Assembly (NCBI RefSeq): GCF_019933155.2
Contig: NZ_CP082944.1
Span: 1,738,001-1,802,000, forward strand
DNA from: Metabacillus dongyingensis
GTDB lineage: Bacteria; Bacillota; Bacilli; Bacillales; Bacillaceae
Length of the DNA: 64,000 bases
Reading direction: 5' to 3'
The notes below the pieces were generated by a model. It was given only the letters and a program-made list of their open reading frames with translations, searched no databases and was not told the origin of the DNA. The translations under genes were made by a program, and so were the position numbers. Of the stretch, positions 33,296 to 41,876 are shown in pieces. The first letter of the stretch is position 1. The number at the start of each line of letters is the position of its first letter.

Positions 33296-33357
33296 TAATT
33301 TCATCCCCTTCGTTCAAAAGATTGTTCCACAATCCTGCCCTTTTACCTTAATAAGAA

Positions 33358-33386
33358 GAGGCGACACTTCGTTAAGCAATCGCCTC
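33358..33386 (-). terminator. Probable terminator of the nucleotidyltransferase gene
   Basis: GAGGCGA and TCGCCTC, with an inner CTT/AAG pairing, form a stem about 125 bases beyond the minus-strand gene; the T-run on that strand is weak. Confidence 0.5.
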
Positions 33387-33510
33387 CGATAATGGAATAA
33401 CTATGAAGCTTCTATTAGCTGCCTTTAAACTCAATCGATTCTCGGTTTTAACAGCCAGGTTTTTTTCTTTGTATTGATTATTTAAGGACTGGAACTTCAG
33501 CTGGATAAGG

Positions 33511-34311
33511 TTATGAGTTATTCTTTTTTAACAAATCATCTAAATTATCAACCAGATCATTTATATCGCTTAATAGTGTTATGGTATTGTTGCTAAGAAT
33601 CATGATTATGTTTTCTTCCATCTTGTCTGGAAGATATTTGCATGTTTTTTGAGCGATTTTCATTAACTTCTTTTCTCCAGGGTGCGGCAGCTCGTTAATC
33701 GCAAATAAGATATCAAAGTAACTTGCAAGTAACGCAGCAACCCTATGATTGACACTTATGTAGTCTTTTCTTTTTAGGGCTTTCTCGATTTGACAATAGT
33801 AGGATGCAACACTGTCTCGTAATAAAGGGTAATTTTTATTGAGGATATTCTCTTTTAATTCTTTTGGAAAGGCTACGTTAATTTTATCCTGCAGCTTCTT
33901 TAATTGACCATTTTGATCATATAGTATTTTTGAATTTAAATAATTACTCCATAAGCATGTAGTGTAACCGACTTGAGCCTGGAAATTCACTACCGTTTTC
34001 ATAAGTTCGTTTTCAATCCAAGCATAATTTCTATATATAATTTCTATACCAATATTGGGTTCAATTAGCGTTCCATCATCTTCTGTTTCCCAATACTGGT
34101 TATTAATCTCCATATAATCCGAAAATGGCTGTAACAATTTTTTGCGAGTGCCGGCAGGGATTTCTTGATCACTATAAATATACAAATCTATATCAGAATG
34201 TTCATCTTGGGTATTTGTTGAAAGAGAACCAGAGAGTACAACACCTTCCACTTCTTCTAACTGAGAAAATACAGATGAAATCTTCATAATCATGTCATTA
34301 ATTGTATTCAT
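33511..34311 (-). CDS. Nucleotidyltransferase-domain protein (ANT-like)
   Basis: A 266-residue protein with an N-terminal polymerase-beta-type nucleotidyltransferase core: VVLSGSLSTNTQDEHSDIDLYIYS carries G-S and D-x-D metal ligands (shown here as GSLS and SDIDLYI), and a third acidic strand NIGIEIIYR. The C-terminal half is helical, resembling DUF4037/aminoglycoside nucleotidyltransferase relatives. Such proteins adenylylate small molecules or proteins; the substrate is unknown and antibiotic resistance cannot be claimed. AT-rich relative to the backbone, like its neighbours. Confidence 0.75.
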   Translation of the reverse strand: MNTINDMIMKISSVFSQLEEVEGVVLSGSLSTNTQDEHSDIDLYIYSDQEIPAGTRKKLLQPFSDYMEINNQYWETEDDGTLIEPNIGIEIIYRNYAWIENELMKTVVNFQAQVGYTTCLWSNYLNSKILYDQNGQLKKLQDKINVAFPKELKENILNKNYPLLRDSVASYYCQIEKALKRKDYISVNHRVAALLASYFDILFAINELPHPGEKKLMKIAQKTCKYLPDKMEENIIMILSNNTITLLSDINDLVDNLDDLLKKNNS

Positions 34312-34894
34312 TTTGGATTTCTTCCCATCTTTTTTTATTTTTCTTATTGCCCCAAATAAAGTGTATTTTTGGGATGTAAACCATTTTTATATTGGTAAAT
34401 TGCTGGTCTTAAAACAAAAAATGAGGAGATTAAAATTGCATAACCCTTATTCAAGAATACTGCTCTTTAAGTGAATAACCGACATTTCCATTTTATCACA
34501 AAAAAATCGGTGAACTCGTTATTTAACAACAACAAAACACACCGATTAGGCTGCTAATCAGTGTGCTGAATGGTGTATTACTTACTATGCTGATTTTATA
34601 CGATGGACCAGTAAAGGAAATTATTTATATGTTCAGGCAGCCAGCCTAACCTTAAGTCGTTTATTCAACTTAACGCAACATTACCATGTAGCGGTAATCG
34701 CTTTAGTTTGTTGCAGTAAAGTGTCTTTGTAAGTAGTCTTTTACATAAAGAAAATAGGGATAAATCCCTGTTAAAGATTCAACCCTATAGATATAATGTG
34801 GAACAACATATTTTAACCTATTCTTTTCGTATGTTAATTAGACTAAACAAGGATTAATGTTTACTGATTCATACAAGCTTTTTTACATATTCGA
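34312..34894. other. 583-base non-coding stretch with one hairpin
   Basis: No supported gene. CACACCGATTAG (34538-34549) pairs with CTAATCAGTGTG (34554-34565) with one mismatch. A 60-codon plus-strand frame overlapping the nucleotidyltransferase start has no ribosome site. The rest has no structure I can explain. Confidence 0.5.
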
Positions 34895-35077
34895 TTAATT
34901 CAATACTTGATTCTTTCTTTCCAGCCACTTTGATGGTTCTGCTTGCATTCCGATATTCAGAATACGGTCCAGCTGCTGGCTTGCTTTTATGGTAGTGATG
35001 GAACTAAGTCCGTCTTTTTTTGCGCTTTCAAACATTTCCTGCCGATATTTCTCAATAAGAACATCCATCATGTTCAA
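34895..35077 (-). CDS. Spo0E-like aspartyl-phosphate phosphatase
   Basis: A 60-residue protein of the Spo0E/YisI/YnzD family, which dephosphorylates Spo0A~P and delays sporulation. The family pattern is clear: IEKYRQEMFESAKKDGLSS, then TIKASQQLDRILN, with the SQxLD motif in the second helix. TTG 35077 behind GAGGTGATTC is preferred; the next ATG (35071) would also work. Monocistronic. Confidence 0.82.
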   Translation of the reverse strand: MNMMDVLIEKYRQEMFESAKKDGLSSITTIKASQQLDRILNIGMQAEPSKWLERKNQVLN

Positions 35078-35173
35078 GAGAATCACCTCGCATTTCATTG
35101 CAAAATATCCCTGAATCGTTTATATATCGTAATTTTTTTCTGTTTTAAACGCTTTGATCATTTAAAAAAACAT

Positions 35174-35614
35174 TTATAGAGAAGTCAGTTTTTTAAGCAG
35201 ACTTCGAAATTCTTGATTCAATCTCTCGAAATCTTCCCGTGAAAGCCCGCTTGTTTTCAGCATGAATTCTGGGACACGCTGCGCTTCTTCTTTCAGGTTT
35301 TGACCCTGGGCCGTTAAACTGATCTCTACTTTGCGCTCATCTGCTTTAGAACGAATGCGCTCAACCAAACCAGCTTCTTCAAGTCTTTTCAGCAAGGGGG
35401 TGAGTGTGCCTGAATCTAAAAAAAGTTCCTTGCCTAAATCCTTCACGTTCATTTTTTCATGCTCCCATAAAACGAGCATGACTAAATATTGCGGGTATGT
35501 CAGCTCAAGCTCCTGCAAAATGGGTCTGTACATTTTTGTCATTTCCCTGGAACACGCGTAAATGGAAAAACAAAGCTGCTGTTCCAGACTGAGAGGGTGT
35601 TTATCTGAAGGCAT
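35174..35614 (-). CDS. ohrR: OhrR, MarR-type peroxide-sensing repressor
   Basis: A 146-residue MarR-family repressor with the OhrR hallmark: LEQQLCFSIYACSREM, where the first Cys (about residue 15) is the peroxide-reactive residue. The winged helix shows LGKELFLDSGTLTPLLKRLE and RSKADERKVEISLT. It represses ohr until organic hydroperoxides oxidise the Cys. It is transcribed divergently from ohr, with a palindromic operator between them. GGGAG precedes ATG 35614. Confidence 0.92.
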   Translation of the reverse strand: MPSDKHPLSLEQQLCFSIYACSREMTKMYRPILQELELTYPQYLVMLVLWEHEKMNVKDLGKELFLDSGTLTPLLKRLEEAGLVERIRSKADERKVEISLTAQGQNLKEEAQRVPEFMLKTSGLSREDFERLNQEFRSLLKKLTSL

Positions 35615-35641
35615 TGGTTATTTACTCCCGACATTTATTTA

Positions 35642-35701
35642 TTGACAAACCCATTATACGCTTGCTATATTAGTTTTGCAAAAACAAATTGTGCGCAATT
35701 T
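35642..35701 (+). promoter_or_regulatory. ohr promoter with OhrR operator
   Basis: TTGACA (35642-35647), 18 bases, then TATATT (35666-35671) form a promoter pointing at ohr. The near-palindrome AAATTGTGCGCAATTT (35686-35701) covers the expected transcription start and matches the AATTG/CAATT half-sites expected for OhrR. Confidence 0.72.
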
Positions 35702-35731
35702 AATTTTATAAAATGAAATGGGGATGCTATC

Positions 35732-36145
35732 ATGCAAAAACTTTACACAGCAACTGCAACAGCGACAGGCGGAAGAGAAGGAAGAGTCCAAACGAAAGAC
35801 AAAGAACTAGATTTAGCTATTGATATGCCAAAAGCTCTTGGCGGAAGAGGCGGAGAAGGAACGAATCCAGAGCAATTGTTTGCAGCGGGTTATTCCGCTT
35901 GCTTTGATAGCGCATTAAATTTGGTGGCAAGAACAGAACGTGAAAAAATCGGCCAAACAATGGTTACATCACATGTATCAATTGGAAAGGATGATACAGG
36001 CTTCGGATTATCTGTTATCCTTGAAGTTCACATTCCGGATGTAACAAAAGAAAGAGCTGAAGAGCTTGTTCAAAAGGCTCATAACGTTTGTCCATATTCA
36101 AAAGCAACAAAAGGAAATATCGAGGTTGAATTGAAAGTTGTCTAA
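35732..36145 (+). CDS. ohr: Organic hydroperoxide resistance protein Ohr
   Basis: A 137-residue Ohr/OsmC peroxidase that reduces organic hydroperoxides with a Cys pair: Cys in FAAGYSACFDSALNLV (about residue 53) and in NVCPYSKATKGN (about 117). Arg and Glu of the active site fall in GGRGGEGTNPEQLFA. ATG 35732 has GGGGATG upstream. Paired with OhrR. Confidence 0.94.
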   Translation: MQKLYTATATATGGREGRVQTKDKELDLAIDMPKALGGRGGEGTNPEQLFAAGYSACFDSALNLVARTEREKIGQTMVTSHVSIGKDDTGFGLSVILEVHIPDVTKERAEELVQKAHNVCPYSKATKGNIEVELKVV

Positions 36146-36152
36146 TACATGG

Positions 36153-36191
36153 AAAAAGAGCTCATGTCCAAAAGGACTGAGCTCTTTTTTT
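36153..36191. terminator. Bidirectional intrinsic terminator
   Basis: AAAAAGAGCTCA and TGAGCTCTTTTTT with an inner GTCC/GGAC pairing. It separates the converging ohr and subtilisin genes. Confidence 0.92.
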
Positions 36192-37317
36192 ATTGAATGG
36201 CAGCCTGAACATTGATGACTCCGGCACCATAATAAAATGGATCACCAAGAGGAACAGCTGTATTTTTTAAGCGGTTAATCACTTCGATATTTGACATGCC
36301 CGGATATTTAGAAAGAATTAAAGCGGCTGCACCGGCTACGTGCGGCGATGCCATGGAAGTACCATTAAAAGCAGCATATTTATTGCCCGGAACGGTGCTT
36401 AATGTATTGACACCCGGAGCCATGACGTCAAGCTCTGAGCCGACACTTGAAAAAGATGCCCGATTGTTCGAGGAATCAACTGCACCTACCGCAATAACAG
36501 AACTGTATTTGGCCGGATAGCCGATTGTGTTCCGCTTGCCTTTTGACCCGCTGTTGCCTGCAGCTGCTACAACAACAATGCCTTTATTATAAGCTTGATC
36601 GACAGCCTGCTGGAGGGCGGTAGAACCCTGGCTGCCGCCAAGACTCATATTAATAACATCCATTCCATTGTCAACAGCCCACTCAATGCCTTGAGCAATT
36701 CCGCTATAGGTGCCGCTTCCTGAGGAATCAAGTACTTTTACAGCATAAAGAGTGACATCCGGAGCAACTCCCAGAACACCGATGGTATTATTTAATGCAG
36801 CAACAGTCCCGGCTACGTGAGTTCCATGGCTGTTACCATCTATGAATGGATTCGGTTCAGCCGCCACGAAGCTTGCTCCTCCTGTCACATTCAAATCTTC
36901 ATGAGAGGAGTCAATTCCTGAATCAAGTACAGCAACTTTTACACCGTTCCCTCTAATGCCTGAAGATTGAACAGCATCTGCTTTAATTTGAGGAATACCG
37001 TATGGAACGGTCTGGCTGGTGGCTTTCGCTTCGAAATCTTCTTCAATAAATGTGACATTCGGATTTTTTTGAAGAGCCGCTGCTGCATGATCCGGCAGAG
37101 AGGCGTGCACCACGTTCATATATTTATATTGATGCTTGACCTTACCGCCGGCACTCGAGATTAGATTCGCTTTCACTTTAAAATCTTTGACAGATGCTTT
37201 AATCCCTATTAAATAATCTTTCTTTCCCGAAATAGCCTCAGCAGACGGAGAGGTGAAAATCATGGAGAAAAACAGGACAAAAGCAAATAAAATACTCAGA
37301 GCCTTCCACTTTTTCAT
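36190..37317 (-). CDS. aprE: Extracellular subtilisin (S8) protease
   Basis: A 375-residue subtilisin preproenzyme: signal peptide ([16 protein letters not shown]), I9 propeptide (about 35-105, [15 protein letters not shown] to [12 protein letters not shown]), and catalytic domain with Asp in [12 protein letters not shown], His in [10 protein letters not shown], oxyanion Asn in [10 protein letters not shown] and Ser in [12 protein letters not shown]. It is secreted and autoprocesses. Ribosome site TAGGGGG. It lies back to back with an HTH-TPR regulator and a secreted signal peptide, and a palindromic repeat overlaps its presumed -35 region, suggesting cell-density control. Length is typical of AprE (381). 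Confidence 0.94.
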   Translation of the reverse strand: MKKWKALSILFAFVLFFSMIFTSPSAEAISGKKDYLIGIKASVKDFKVKANLISSAGGKVKHQYKYMNVVHASLPDHAAAALQKNPNVTFIEEDFEAKATSQTVPYGIPQIKADAVQSSGIRGNGVKVAVLDSGIDSSHEDLNVTGGASFVAAEPNPFIDGNSHGTHVAGTVAALNNTIGVLGVAPDVTLYAVKVLDSSGSGTYSGIAQGIEWAVDNGMDVINMSLGGSQGSTALQQAVDQAYNKGIVVVAAAGNSGSKGKRNTIGYPAKYSSVIAVGAVDSSNNRASFSSVGSELDVMAPGVNTLSTVPGNKYAAFNGTSMASPHVAGAAALILSKYPGMSNIEVINRLKNTAVPLGDPFYYGAGVINVQAAIQ

Positions 37318-37338
37318 GAATAAACCCCCTAAAATAGT

Positions 37339-37377
37339 ATAGAATAATCATAGAGTCAAAAAGTTTGACTATTCTAT
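37339..37377. promoter_or_regulatory. Nested inverted repeats upstream of the subtilisin gene
   Basis: AGTCAAA (37354-37360) and TTTGACT (37364-37370) flank AAG, nested between ATAGAATA (37339-37346) and TATTCTAT (37370-37377). On the minus strand TTGACT, 17 bases, TATTTT could be the protease promoter, placing the palindrome over the -35. Candidate operator for the adjacent NprR-like regulator; not matched to a known box. Confidence 0.5.
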
Positions 37378-37617
37378 CAATTATGCTACCATTTTAATAG
37401 AGTCATTGGTATTGGGAAAGATGGGGCCTTTTTTCCGAATAATAGGGAGAAATAGGAGGGATGTTTCCTGGGGATTTTTGCAGATTGGGAAATATGGGTC
37501 TTTATTTTATGTATTATTCAGAAAAATTGAGGCTATTTTCCCAATACGAACGCAAAAGGATTCGGCATAATAAAGAGAGAACTAAACATACAGATTAGTA
37601 TAGATGAGGTGCTGCAT

Positions 37618-38871
37618 ATGGAAATAGGAAGTCGAATAAGGTTCTATCGCATTCAGCAAAATAAGACGCAGGAGGAACTTTCACGAGGCATCATTTCCAC
37701 TTCTTACTTATCGAAAATCGAAAACAATCAGACGACTGCAAGCATCGAAGTCCTTGATTACTTATGCAACAGGCTTGATATCAACCTCATCGAAGAAGAA
37801 GAAATTCCTCTGATGAAATCCTTATTTGACTGGTATCATGATATCGTTCACCGCAAGCACGATCATCTGAAAAAAAGGTACATTGACCTGCAGAAAGAAA
37901 TCCTTTCATCAAGCGATACAACGGCCATGATCTACTTTGTTCTGTTTGAATTCAGGTATTTGCTGACAGAAAGAGAGTTTGCAGAAGCGGATTCGAAGCT
38001 TAAAAAAATCAATTTGTACAAAGACATCTTTGAAGAAAAGATGACCTACTATTACGAGAAATTTGTCGGCCTTCATCACTATCTTCAAAGCAAATATTCT
38101 ACAGCGCTTCTGCACCTCAAAGGAGCGGAGCGGTTTTTGACAAAACACCTCCCATTTGAAAAGTGGGAAGAAGCGGATCTCTATTATTCAATTGCCCTGA
38201 CTCTGAGTCAATTAAGAAAAGCGGCACTGGTTATCCAGTACACTCACTTTGCTTTAAATATATATCAATCAAGATACGATTTAATGAGATGCGCAGAGTG
38301 TCAGATTCTGCTTGGGATTAATTATTTGCGGTGTGAGGAGCATACCCGGTCAGAAGAAAGCTATTTGCTGGCAAGGAAGATTGCTGAGCAGCTGAATGAT
38401 AAAAGTCTGCTTGGAATGATCTATCATAATATGGGGTACCTCAGTTCAATTACAAAAAAATATGAACAGGCAATCGATCGATACAATGAGGCTCTGCAAT
38501 TTAAAGATAAGAATGAATCGTTAAGCACTATTTTTTCTATCCTGTATGCCTATTATCAATTAGAAAATAAAGAAGAAGCTGGGAAGTGGATAATAGAAGG
38601 CAAACACATTTTAGAAAATAACCCTAATCAGGAATATCATTATCATTTTAAAATCTATGAATATTTGCTGCAGGATAATCTATCATCTGAATTTGAATAT
38701 TTTATGATGGAGGTCGTTATCCCTTACTTTATCGAGCACGAAAAACAGCAGTATATTATCGAGTATTCAGAACTTATGGCATCATACTTCGAAGATCGCC
38801 ACAAATACAAATCAGCCGTTCAATATTATCAAATCGTTTGTAGCGCTTTGAAAAAAACATATGCAAATTAA
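37618..38871 (+). CDS. NprR-like RRNPP quorum-sensing regulator (HTH-TPR)
   Basis: A 417-residue cytosolic regulator. The N-terminus is an XRE helix-turn-helix (about 4-60: SRIRFYRIQQNKTQEELS, STSYLSKIENNQTT); the rest is a TPR superhelix of about nine units (e.g. MIYHNMGYLSSITKKYEQAI, YSIALTLSQLRKAALVIQY). Length and layout fit NprR (about 420) rather than PlcR (about 285). In RRNPP proteins the TPR groove binds a re-imported peptide that switches DNA binding. ATG 37618 has GATGAGGTG; a GTG at 37609 is an in-frame alternative. A secreted peptide gene follows after 20 bases, and a subtilisin gene is divergent. Whether it also binds Spo0F, as NprR does, cannot be seen. Confidence 0.88.
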   Translation: MEIGSRIRFYRIQQNKTQEELSRGIISTSYLSKIENNQTTASIEVLDYLCNRLDINLIEEEEIPLMKSLFDWYHDIVHRKHDHLKKRYIDLQKEILSSSDTTAMIYFVLFEFRYLLTEREFAEADSKLKKINLYKDIFEEKMTYYYEKFVGLHHYLQSKYSTALLHLKGAERFLTKHLPFEKWEEADLYYSIALTLSQLRKAALVIQYTHFALNIYQSRYDLMRCAECQILLGINYLRCEEHTRSEESYLLARKIAEQLNDKSLLGMIYHNMGYLSSITKKYEQAIDRYNEALQFKDKNESLSTIFSILYAYYQLENKEEAGKWIIEGKHILENNPNQEYHYHFKIYEYLLQDNLSSEFEYFMMEVVIPYFIEHEKQQYIIEYSELMASYFEDRHKYKSAVQYYQIVCSALKKTYAN

Positions 38872-38891
38872 TTAACAAGGGAGAGCTAGTC

Positions 38892-39047
38892 ATGAAAAAA
38901 ATAGTTATGGGCATCACTGCAGGGATTTTTTCATTAGCATTTGCAGCGGGAGTTGGATTGTTTTCTGAGCCGGATCATCCGAAGATTGTATCAGAGCCAG
39001 ACCATCCGAAAATCGTTTCAGAACCAGATCATCCGAAAATTGTATAA
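38892..39047 (+). CDS. Secreted signalling-peptide precursor with three SEPDHPKIV copies
   Basis: A 51-residue precursor: residues 1-24 are an export signal (MKKIVMGITAGIFSLAFAAG then VGLF), residues 25-51 are exactly three uninterrupted copies of SEPDHPKIV, the last ending at the C-terminus. Copies differ pairwise at 6, 4 and 4 nucleotide positions, all synonymous. AAGGGAGAG precedes ATG 38892, 20 bases after the NprR-like regulator. NprX of the B. cereus group yields SKPDIVG-type heptapeptides; SEPD...IV shares that S-x-P-D...I-V outline. After export, cleavage would release up to three identical pheromones for re-import and binding to the regulator. Too short for standard gene callers. Confidence 0.85.
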   Translation: MKKIVMGITAGIFSLAFAAGVGLFSEPDHPKIVSEPDHPKIVSEPDHPKIV

Positions 39048-39113
39048 ATAAAATTTTGAAGGCAGTGCATCTGACAAGGTGCATTGCTTTTTTTGCGGAT
39101 GTTTTGCAAGATA

Positions 39114-39266
39114 ATTCCGAGACATTCCGGATTAATTCCGAGACTTTGCAAGATAATTCCGAGACATTCCGGATTAATTCCGATACTTTGAACAATAATT
39201 CCGAGACATTCCGGATTAATTCCGGGACTTTGAACAATAATTACGAGACTTTCAAAATTATTTCCG
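39114..39266. repeat. 21/42-bp tandem repeat
   Basis: Alternating 21-base monomers ATTCCGAGACATTCCGGATT(A) and ATTCCGAGACTTTGCAAGAT(A) form 42-base dimers starting at 39114, 39156 and 39198, then a decayed monomer at 39240. Later dimers carry GAACAATA in place of GCAAGATA. The period is a multiple of 21, so frames stay open on both strands, but no ribosome site is present. It follows the peptide gene within 70 bases. Confidence 0.85.
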
Positions 39267-39438
39267 CACAACTGTGAACAAAACACTTTTCCTCTTTGGG
39301 TAAACAGTCGATTCAACTTTTCGCTAAATATTCAGTCAAAATAGCCGATGAACAATATATGAGCCTTATTTCACATTGGAAATCAGGCTGTGTGAGGAAT
39401 ATTGTCTATTTTTCATATAAGGAGGGGGCACTTAAAAG

Positions 39439-41166
39439 ATGAAGCGATTAAAAAAAAGGAAGCCTAGAGAAAAAAAGCGCTTTGCATCATTTTCTTTAAA
39501 AGGGAAGCTGCTGGGCAGTTTTTCGGTTATTATTGTGCTCAGTCTTTTGATGGCGGCGTTTAGTATGATCGGTTTCAGCATGGTTAACAGCCAGACGAAG
39601 CAGATTGTGCAAAAGGACATGCAGTCGCTTCTAGCGGAAGGAAAGCTCAGTGATAATATTACACAGCGCGTATCTTTAATCAGAGCATATTTTATTTATG
39701 GGAAAGATGAATATAAAGATCAGTATTATGAGCTGACAAAAGAAAGTCAGGCACTTCAGAAAAAACTGCTTGCTCAAAGTGATAACCCGAAGAGCCGCGA
39801 ATTAATGAAAAAAAGTGCTGAATGGGAAGAAATCGTAGAAGATGAAGTCATTAAAAGCTTTGATTCTGGAATGAGGGTAACAGCGAACCAGACGCTCCGC
39901 GGAGATGTGCAGAATCTTGCGGATGAGCTTACAGAAGGATTTGATTCTCTCGCCAGCGAGCGTGAAAAATCAATTATGCAAGATGGAGATGCGATTATTA
40001 ATCAAGGACGGTTTATCAATATGCTTGGTATTGTCCTTTCAGTGGTGATAGTCGCAATCGGTGTTTTCTTGGCCATCCGGATTTCAAACGCTTTCACTAA
40101 GCCGATTCTGACGATTGTCAGCAGAATGAGAGCCATTTCAAATGGCCAGCTGAATCATAAGCCTCTTTTATCTGCATCACAGGATGAAATAGGCGAGCTT
40201 GTTCATTCTGTAAATGAAATGAATAAGCAGCTGAAAGCCATTGTAAAGGATATTTCCGGGGCTTCCTTGTCAGTGGCAGAGCAGAGTGAACAGCTGCAGT
40301 CTTCTTCGAAAGAGCTGAAAGCAGGAAGCGAGCAGATTGCCTCAACTATGCAGGAGCTGTCTTCAGGAGCAGAAACCCAGGCAAATTCAGCTTCCGATCT
40401 GGCTGAAACAATGGGCAAGCTGATGGACTCCATTTATATTGCCAACCAAAATGGACAGGCTGTTGCCGAGGCTTCTGCGGAAGTGCTGAATCAATCACAA
40501 ACAGGTTATACATTAATGAGCGAATCGGTCAGTCAAATGAACCGCATCAATGATTTAATGGAAAATACCGTGCTTAAGGTGAAGCGTCTTGATGAACAGT
40601 CGGGACAGATTTCCACTTTAGTGGACGTGATTCAAAGCATCGCAGATCAAACCAATCTTCTGGCGCTGAATGCAGCAATCGAAGCTGCACGTGCCGGAGA
40701 ACATGGAAGGGGATTTGCGGTTGTGGCAGATGAAGTCCGAAAGCTTGCAGAACAGGTATCAAGGTCGATTGTGGATATTAATAAAATTGTAGGCAATGTC
40801 AGAAAAGAAACGGAAGAAGTAGCTGAAAACCTGGAACACGGCTATGAGCAGATTGTAAAAGGTGCAAAATCCATCCATCAAACAGGGAAAAGCTTTACTG
40901 AAATTAAAGGTTTTATTGAAGAAATGTCAACAAGAATTGTAACCATTCAGACAGATTTAACTCAGATTATGAAAAATAGTGAAGTGATGAACGACTCGAT
41001 TTCAAGCATTGCGTCTGTATCAGAAGAAGCAGCTGCAGGAATTGAACAAACAGCAGCATCCGCAGAGCAGTCCAGTCAGTCTATGGAAGAAATCTCAAGC
41101 AATGCGGATTCCTTGCTTGACTTGTCCGGAAAACTGAGCAGGCTCGTCAATCGTTTTCAATTTTAA
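39439..41166 (+). CDS. Methyl-accepting chemotaxis protein (4HB type)
   Basis: A 575-residue chemoreceptor: helix 1 (about 28-50), a helical extracellular 4HB-like ligand domain (to about 190), helix 2 (about 195-215), HAMP (about 216-270), and a methyl-accepting signalling domain with the conserved tip [20 protein letters not shown] (20 residues) and [24 protein letters not shown] precedes ATG 39439. Resembles B. subtilis YvaQ/McpA-class receptors; ligand unknown. Monocistronic, ended by a bidirectional terminator. Confidence 0.92.
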   Translation: MKRLKKRKPREKKRFASFSLKGKLLGSFSVIIVLSLLMAAFSMIGFSMVNSQTKQIVQKDMQSLLAEGKLSDNITQRVSLIRAYFIYGKDEYKDQYYELTKESQALQKKLLAQSDNPKSRELMKKSAEWEEIVEDEVIKSFDSGMRVTANQTLRGDVQNLADELTEGFDSLASEREKSIMQDGDAIINQGRFINMLGIVLSVVIVAIGVFLAIRISNAFTKPILTIVSRMRAISNGQLNHKPLLSASQDEIGELVHSVNEMNKQLKAIVKDISGASLSVAEQSEQLQSSSKELKAGSEQIASTMQELSSGAETQANSASDLAETMGKLMDSIYIANQNGQAVAEASAEVLNQSQTGYTLMSESVSQMNRINDLMENTVLKVKRLDEQSGQISTLVDVIQSIADQTNLLALNAAIEAARAGEHGRGFAVVADEVRKLAEQVSRSIVDINKIVGNVRKETEEVAENLEHGYEQIVKGAKSIHQTGKSFTEIKGFIEEMSTRIVTIQTDLTQIMKNSEVMNDSISSIASVSEEAAAGIEQTAASAEQSSQSMEEISSNADSLLDLSGKLSRLVNRFQF

Positions 41167-41174
41167 ACACCAAT

Positions 41175-41207
41175 AAAATGAGGGGCTGACAATCGCCCCT
41201 CATTTTT
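41175..41207. terminator. Bidirectional intrinsic terminator
   Basis: AAAATGAGGGGC and GCCCCTCATTTTTT around TGACAATC, between the converging chemoreceptor and tnrA genes. Confidence 0.92.
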
Positions 41208-41529
41208 TATTGCGAAAATGAAATTGTGCATTTAGCTGGCCTTCGAGCATTTTTTTGCGGTAATCGGGATTGCTGCGCATTTCTTTTTTTCTCATTTCTT
41301 TTAAGATTTCATTTGTTTGTACGCCATCTTCCCGTTTATTTGCAATCTCCATGAGCCTTTCCACATCAGAAAATGAATATTTTCTTGTACCCCTTGTTGT
41401 TCTTTGAGGCGAAATTAAACGTCTTTCCTCATAATAACGGATCTGTCTTAAAGATAAGCCTGTTAGTTCGCTGACAATTCCAATTGAAATGACTTTTTTG
41501 TCTTTATATGAGTGGTCGTGCTGTTCCAT
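41200..41529 (-). CDS. tnrA: TnrA, MerR-type global nitrogen regulator
   Basis: A 109-residue MerR-family protein nearly identical in plan to B. subtilis Tnr[61 protein letters not shown] and the C-terminal glutamine-synthetase-interacting tail [14 protein letters not shown]. It activates or represses nitrogen genes when glutamine is scarce and is held by feedback-inhibited GlnA. The ATG at 41529 (GGGGTGG upstream) gives the usual length; an in-frame ATG at 41562 adds 11 residues. A TnrA box lies upstream. Confidence 0.94.
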   Translation of the reverse strand: MEQHDHSYKDKKVISIGIVSELTGLSLRQIRYYEERRLISPQRTTRGTRKYSFSDVERLMEIANKREDGVQTNEILKEMRKKEMRSNPDYRKKMLEGQLNAQFHFRNKK

Positions 41530-41596
41530 TTTTCCACCCCGCACATTAGATTCTTTTTCCAATTATACCTCACCCACACCGGAAAAAGTGAAGTTT

Positions 41597-41613
41597 TGTG
41601 AGAAAATCTAACA
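41597..41613. promoter_or_regulatory. TnrA/GlnR box
   Basis: TGTGAGAAAATCTAACA matches the 17-base TnrA consensus TGTNANAWWWTNTNACA at every fixed position. It sits between tnrA (68 bases away) and the divergent small gene at 41721, so it may serve autoregulation and control of that gene. Confidence 0.85.
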
Positions 41614-41720
41614 TGGTTTGTAAGAAAAAGAAAATAACGTGTAAGGTTTATTGACAAAAGTACTGATATTTCATTTGATTCTTATTAAACTAACAGTAAG
41701 AGTTTGAAGGAGGAGACAGC

Positions 41721-41876
41721 ATGGACATGAAGAAGGCAGCTGAAATTGCCAAAAAAATTGTGGAATTAGATGTAAGGAGGGATGAGATGCTTGAGGATCT
41801 CCAGACTGTTATCGGGAAAGATGCTCAGGAATTTCTGCGTTTTGTGCAAAACGGCTTCTTGAAAAAATCATCCTGA
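41721..41876 (+). CDS. Conserved-looking small helical protein
   Basis: A 51-residue, charged, helical peptide (KKAAEIAKKIVELDVRRDEM, LQTVIGKDAQEFLRFVQ). A strong GAAGGAGGAG precedes ATG 41721. It is divergent from tnrA with a TnrA box between them; in B. subtilis this position is held by the TnrA/PhoP-controlled ykzB-ykoL genes, but I cannot show homology. Its stop overlaps the end of the converging next gene by nine bases. Nitrogen-status control is inferred. Confidence 0.65.
   Translation: MDMKKAAEIAKKIVELDVRRDEMLEDLQTVIGKDAQEFLRFVQNGFLKKSS

Noticed and set aside
34292..34474. 60-codon frame overlapping the nucleotidyltransferase start
   Set aside because: No ribosome site; antisense overlap with a supported gene.
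39056..39277. 73-codon plus frame with NSETFR heptads and two minus frames
   Set aside because: They exist on both strands because the 21-base monomer lacks stops; no ribosome site, no start context.
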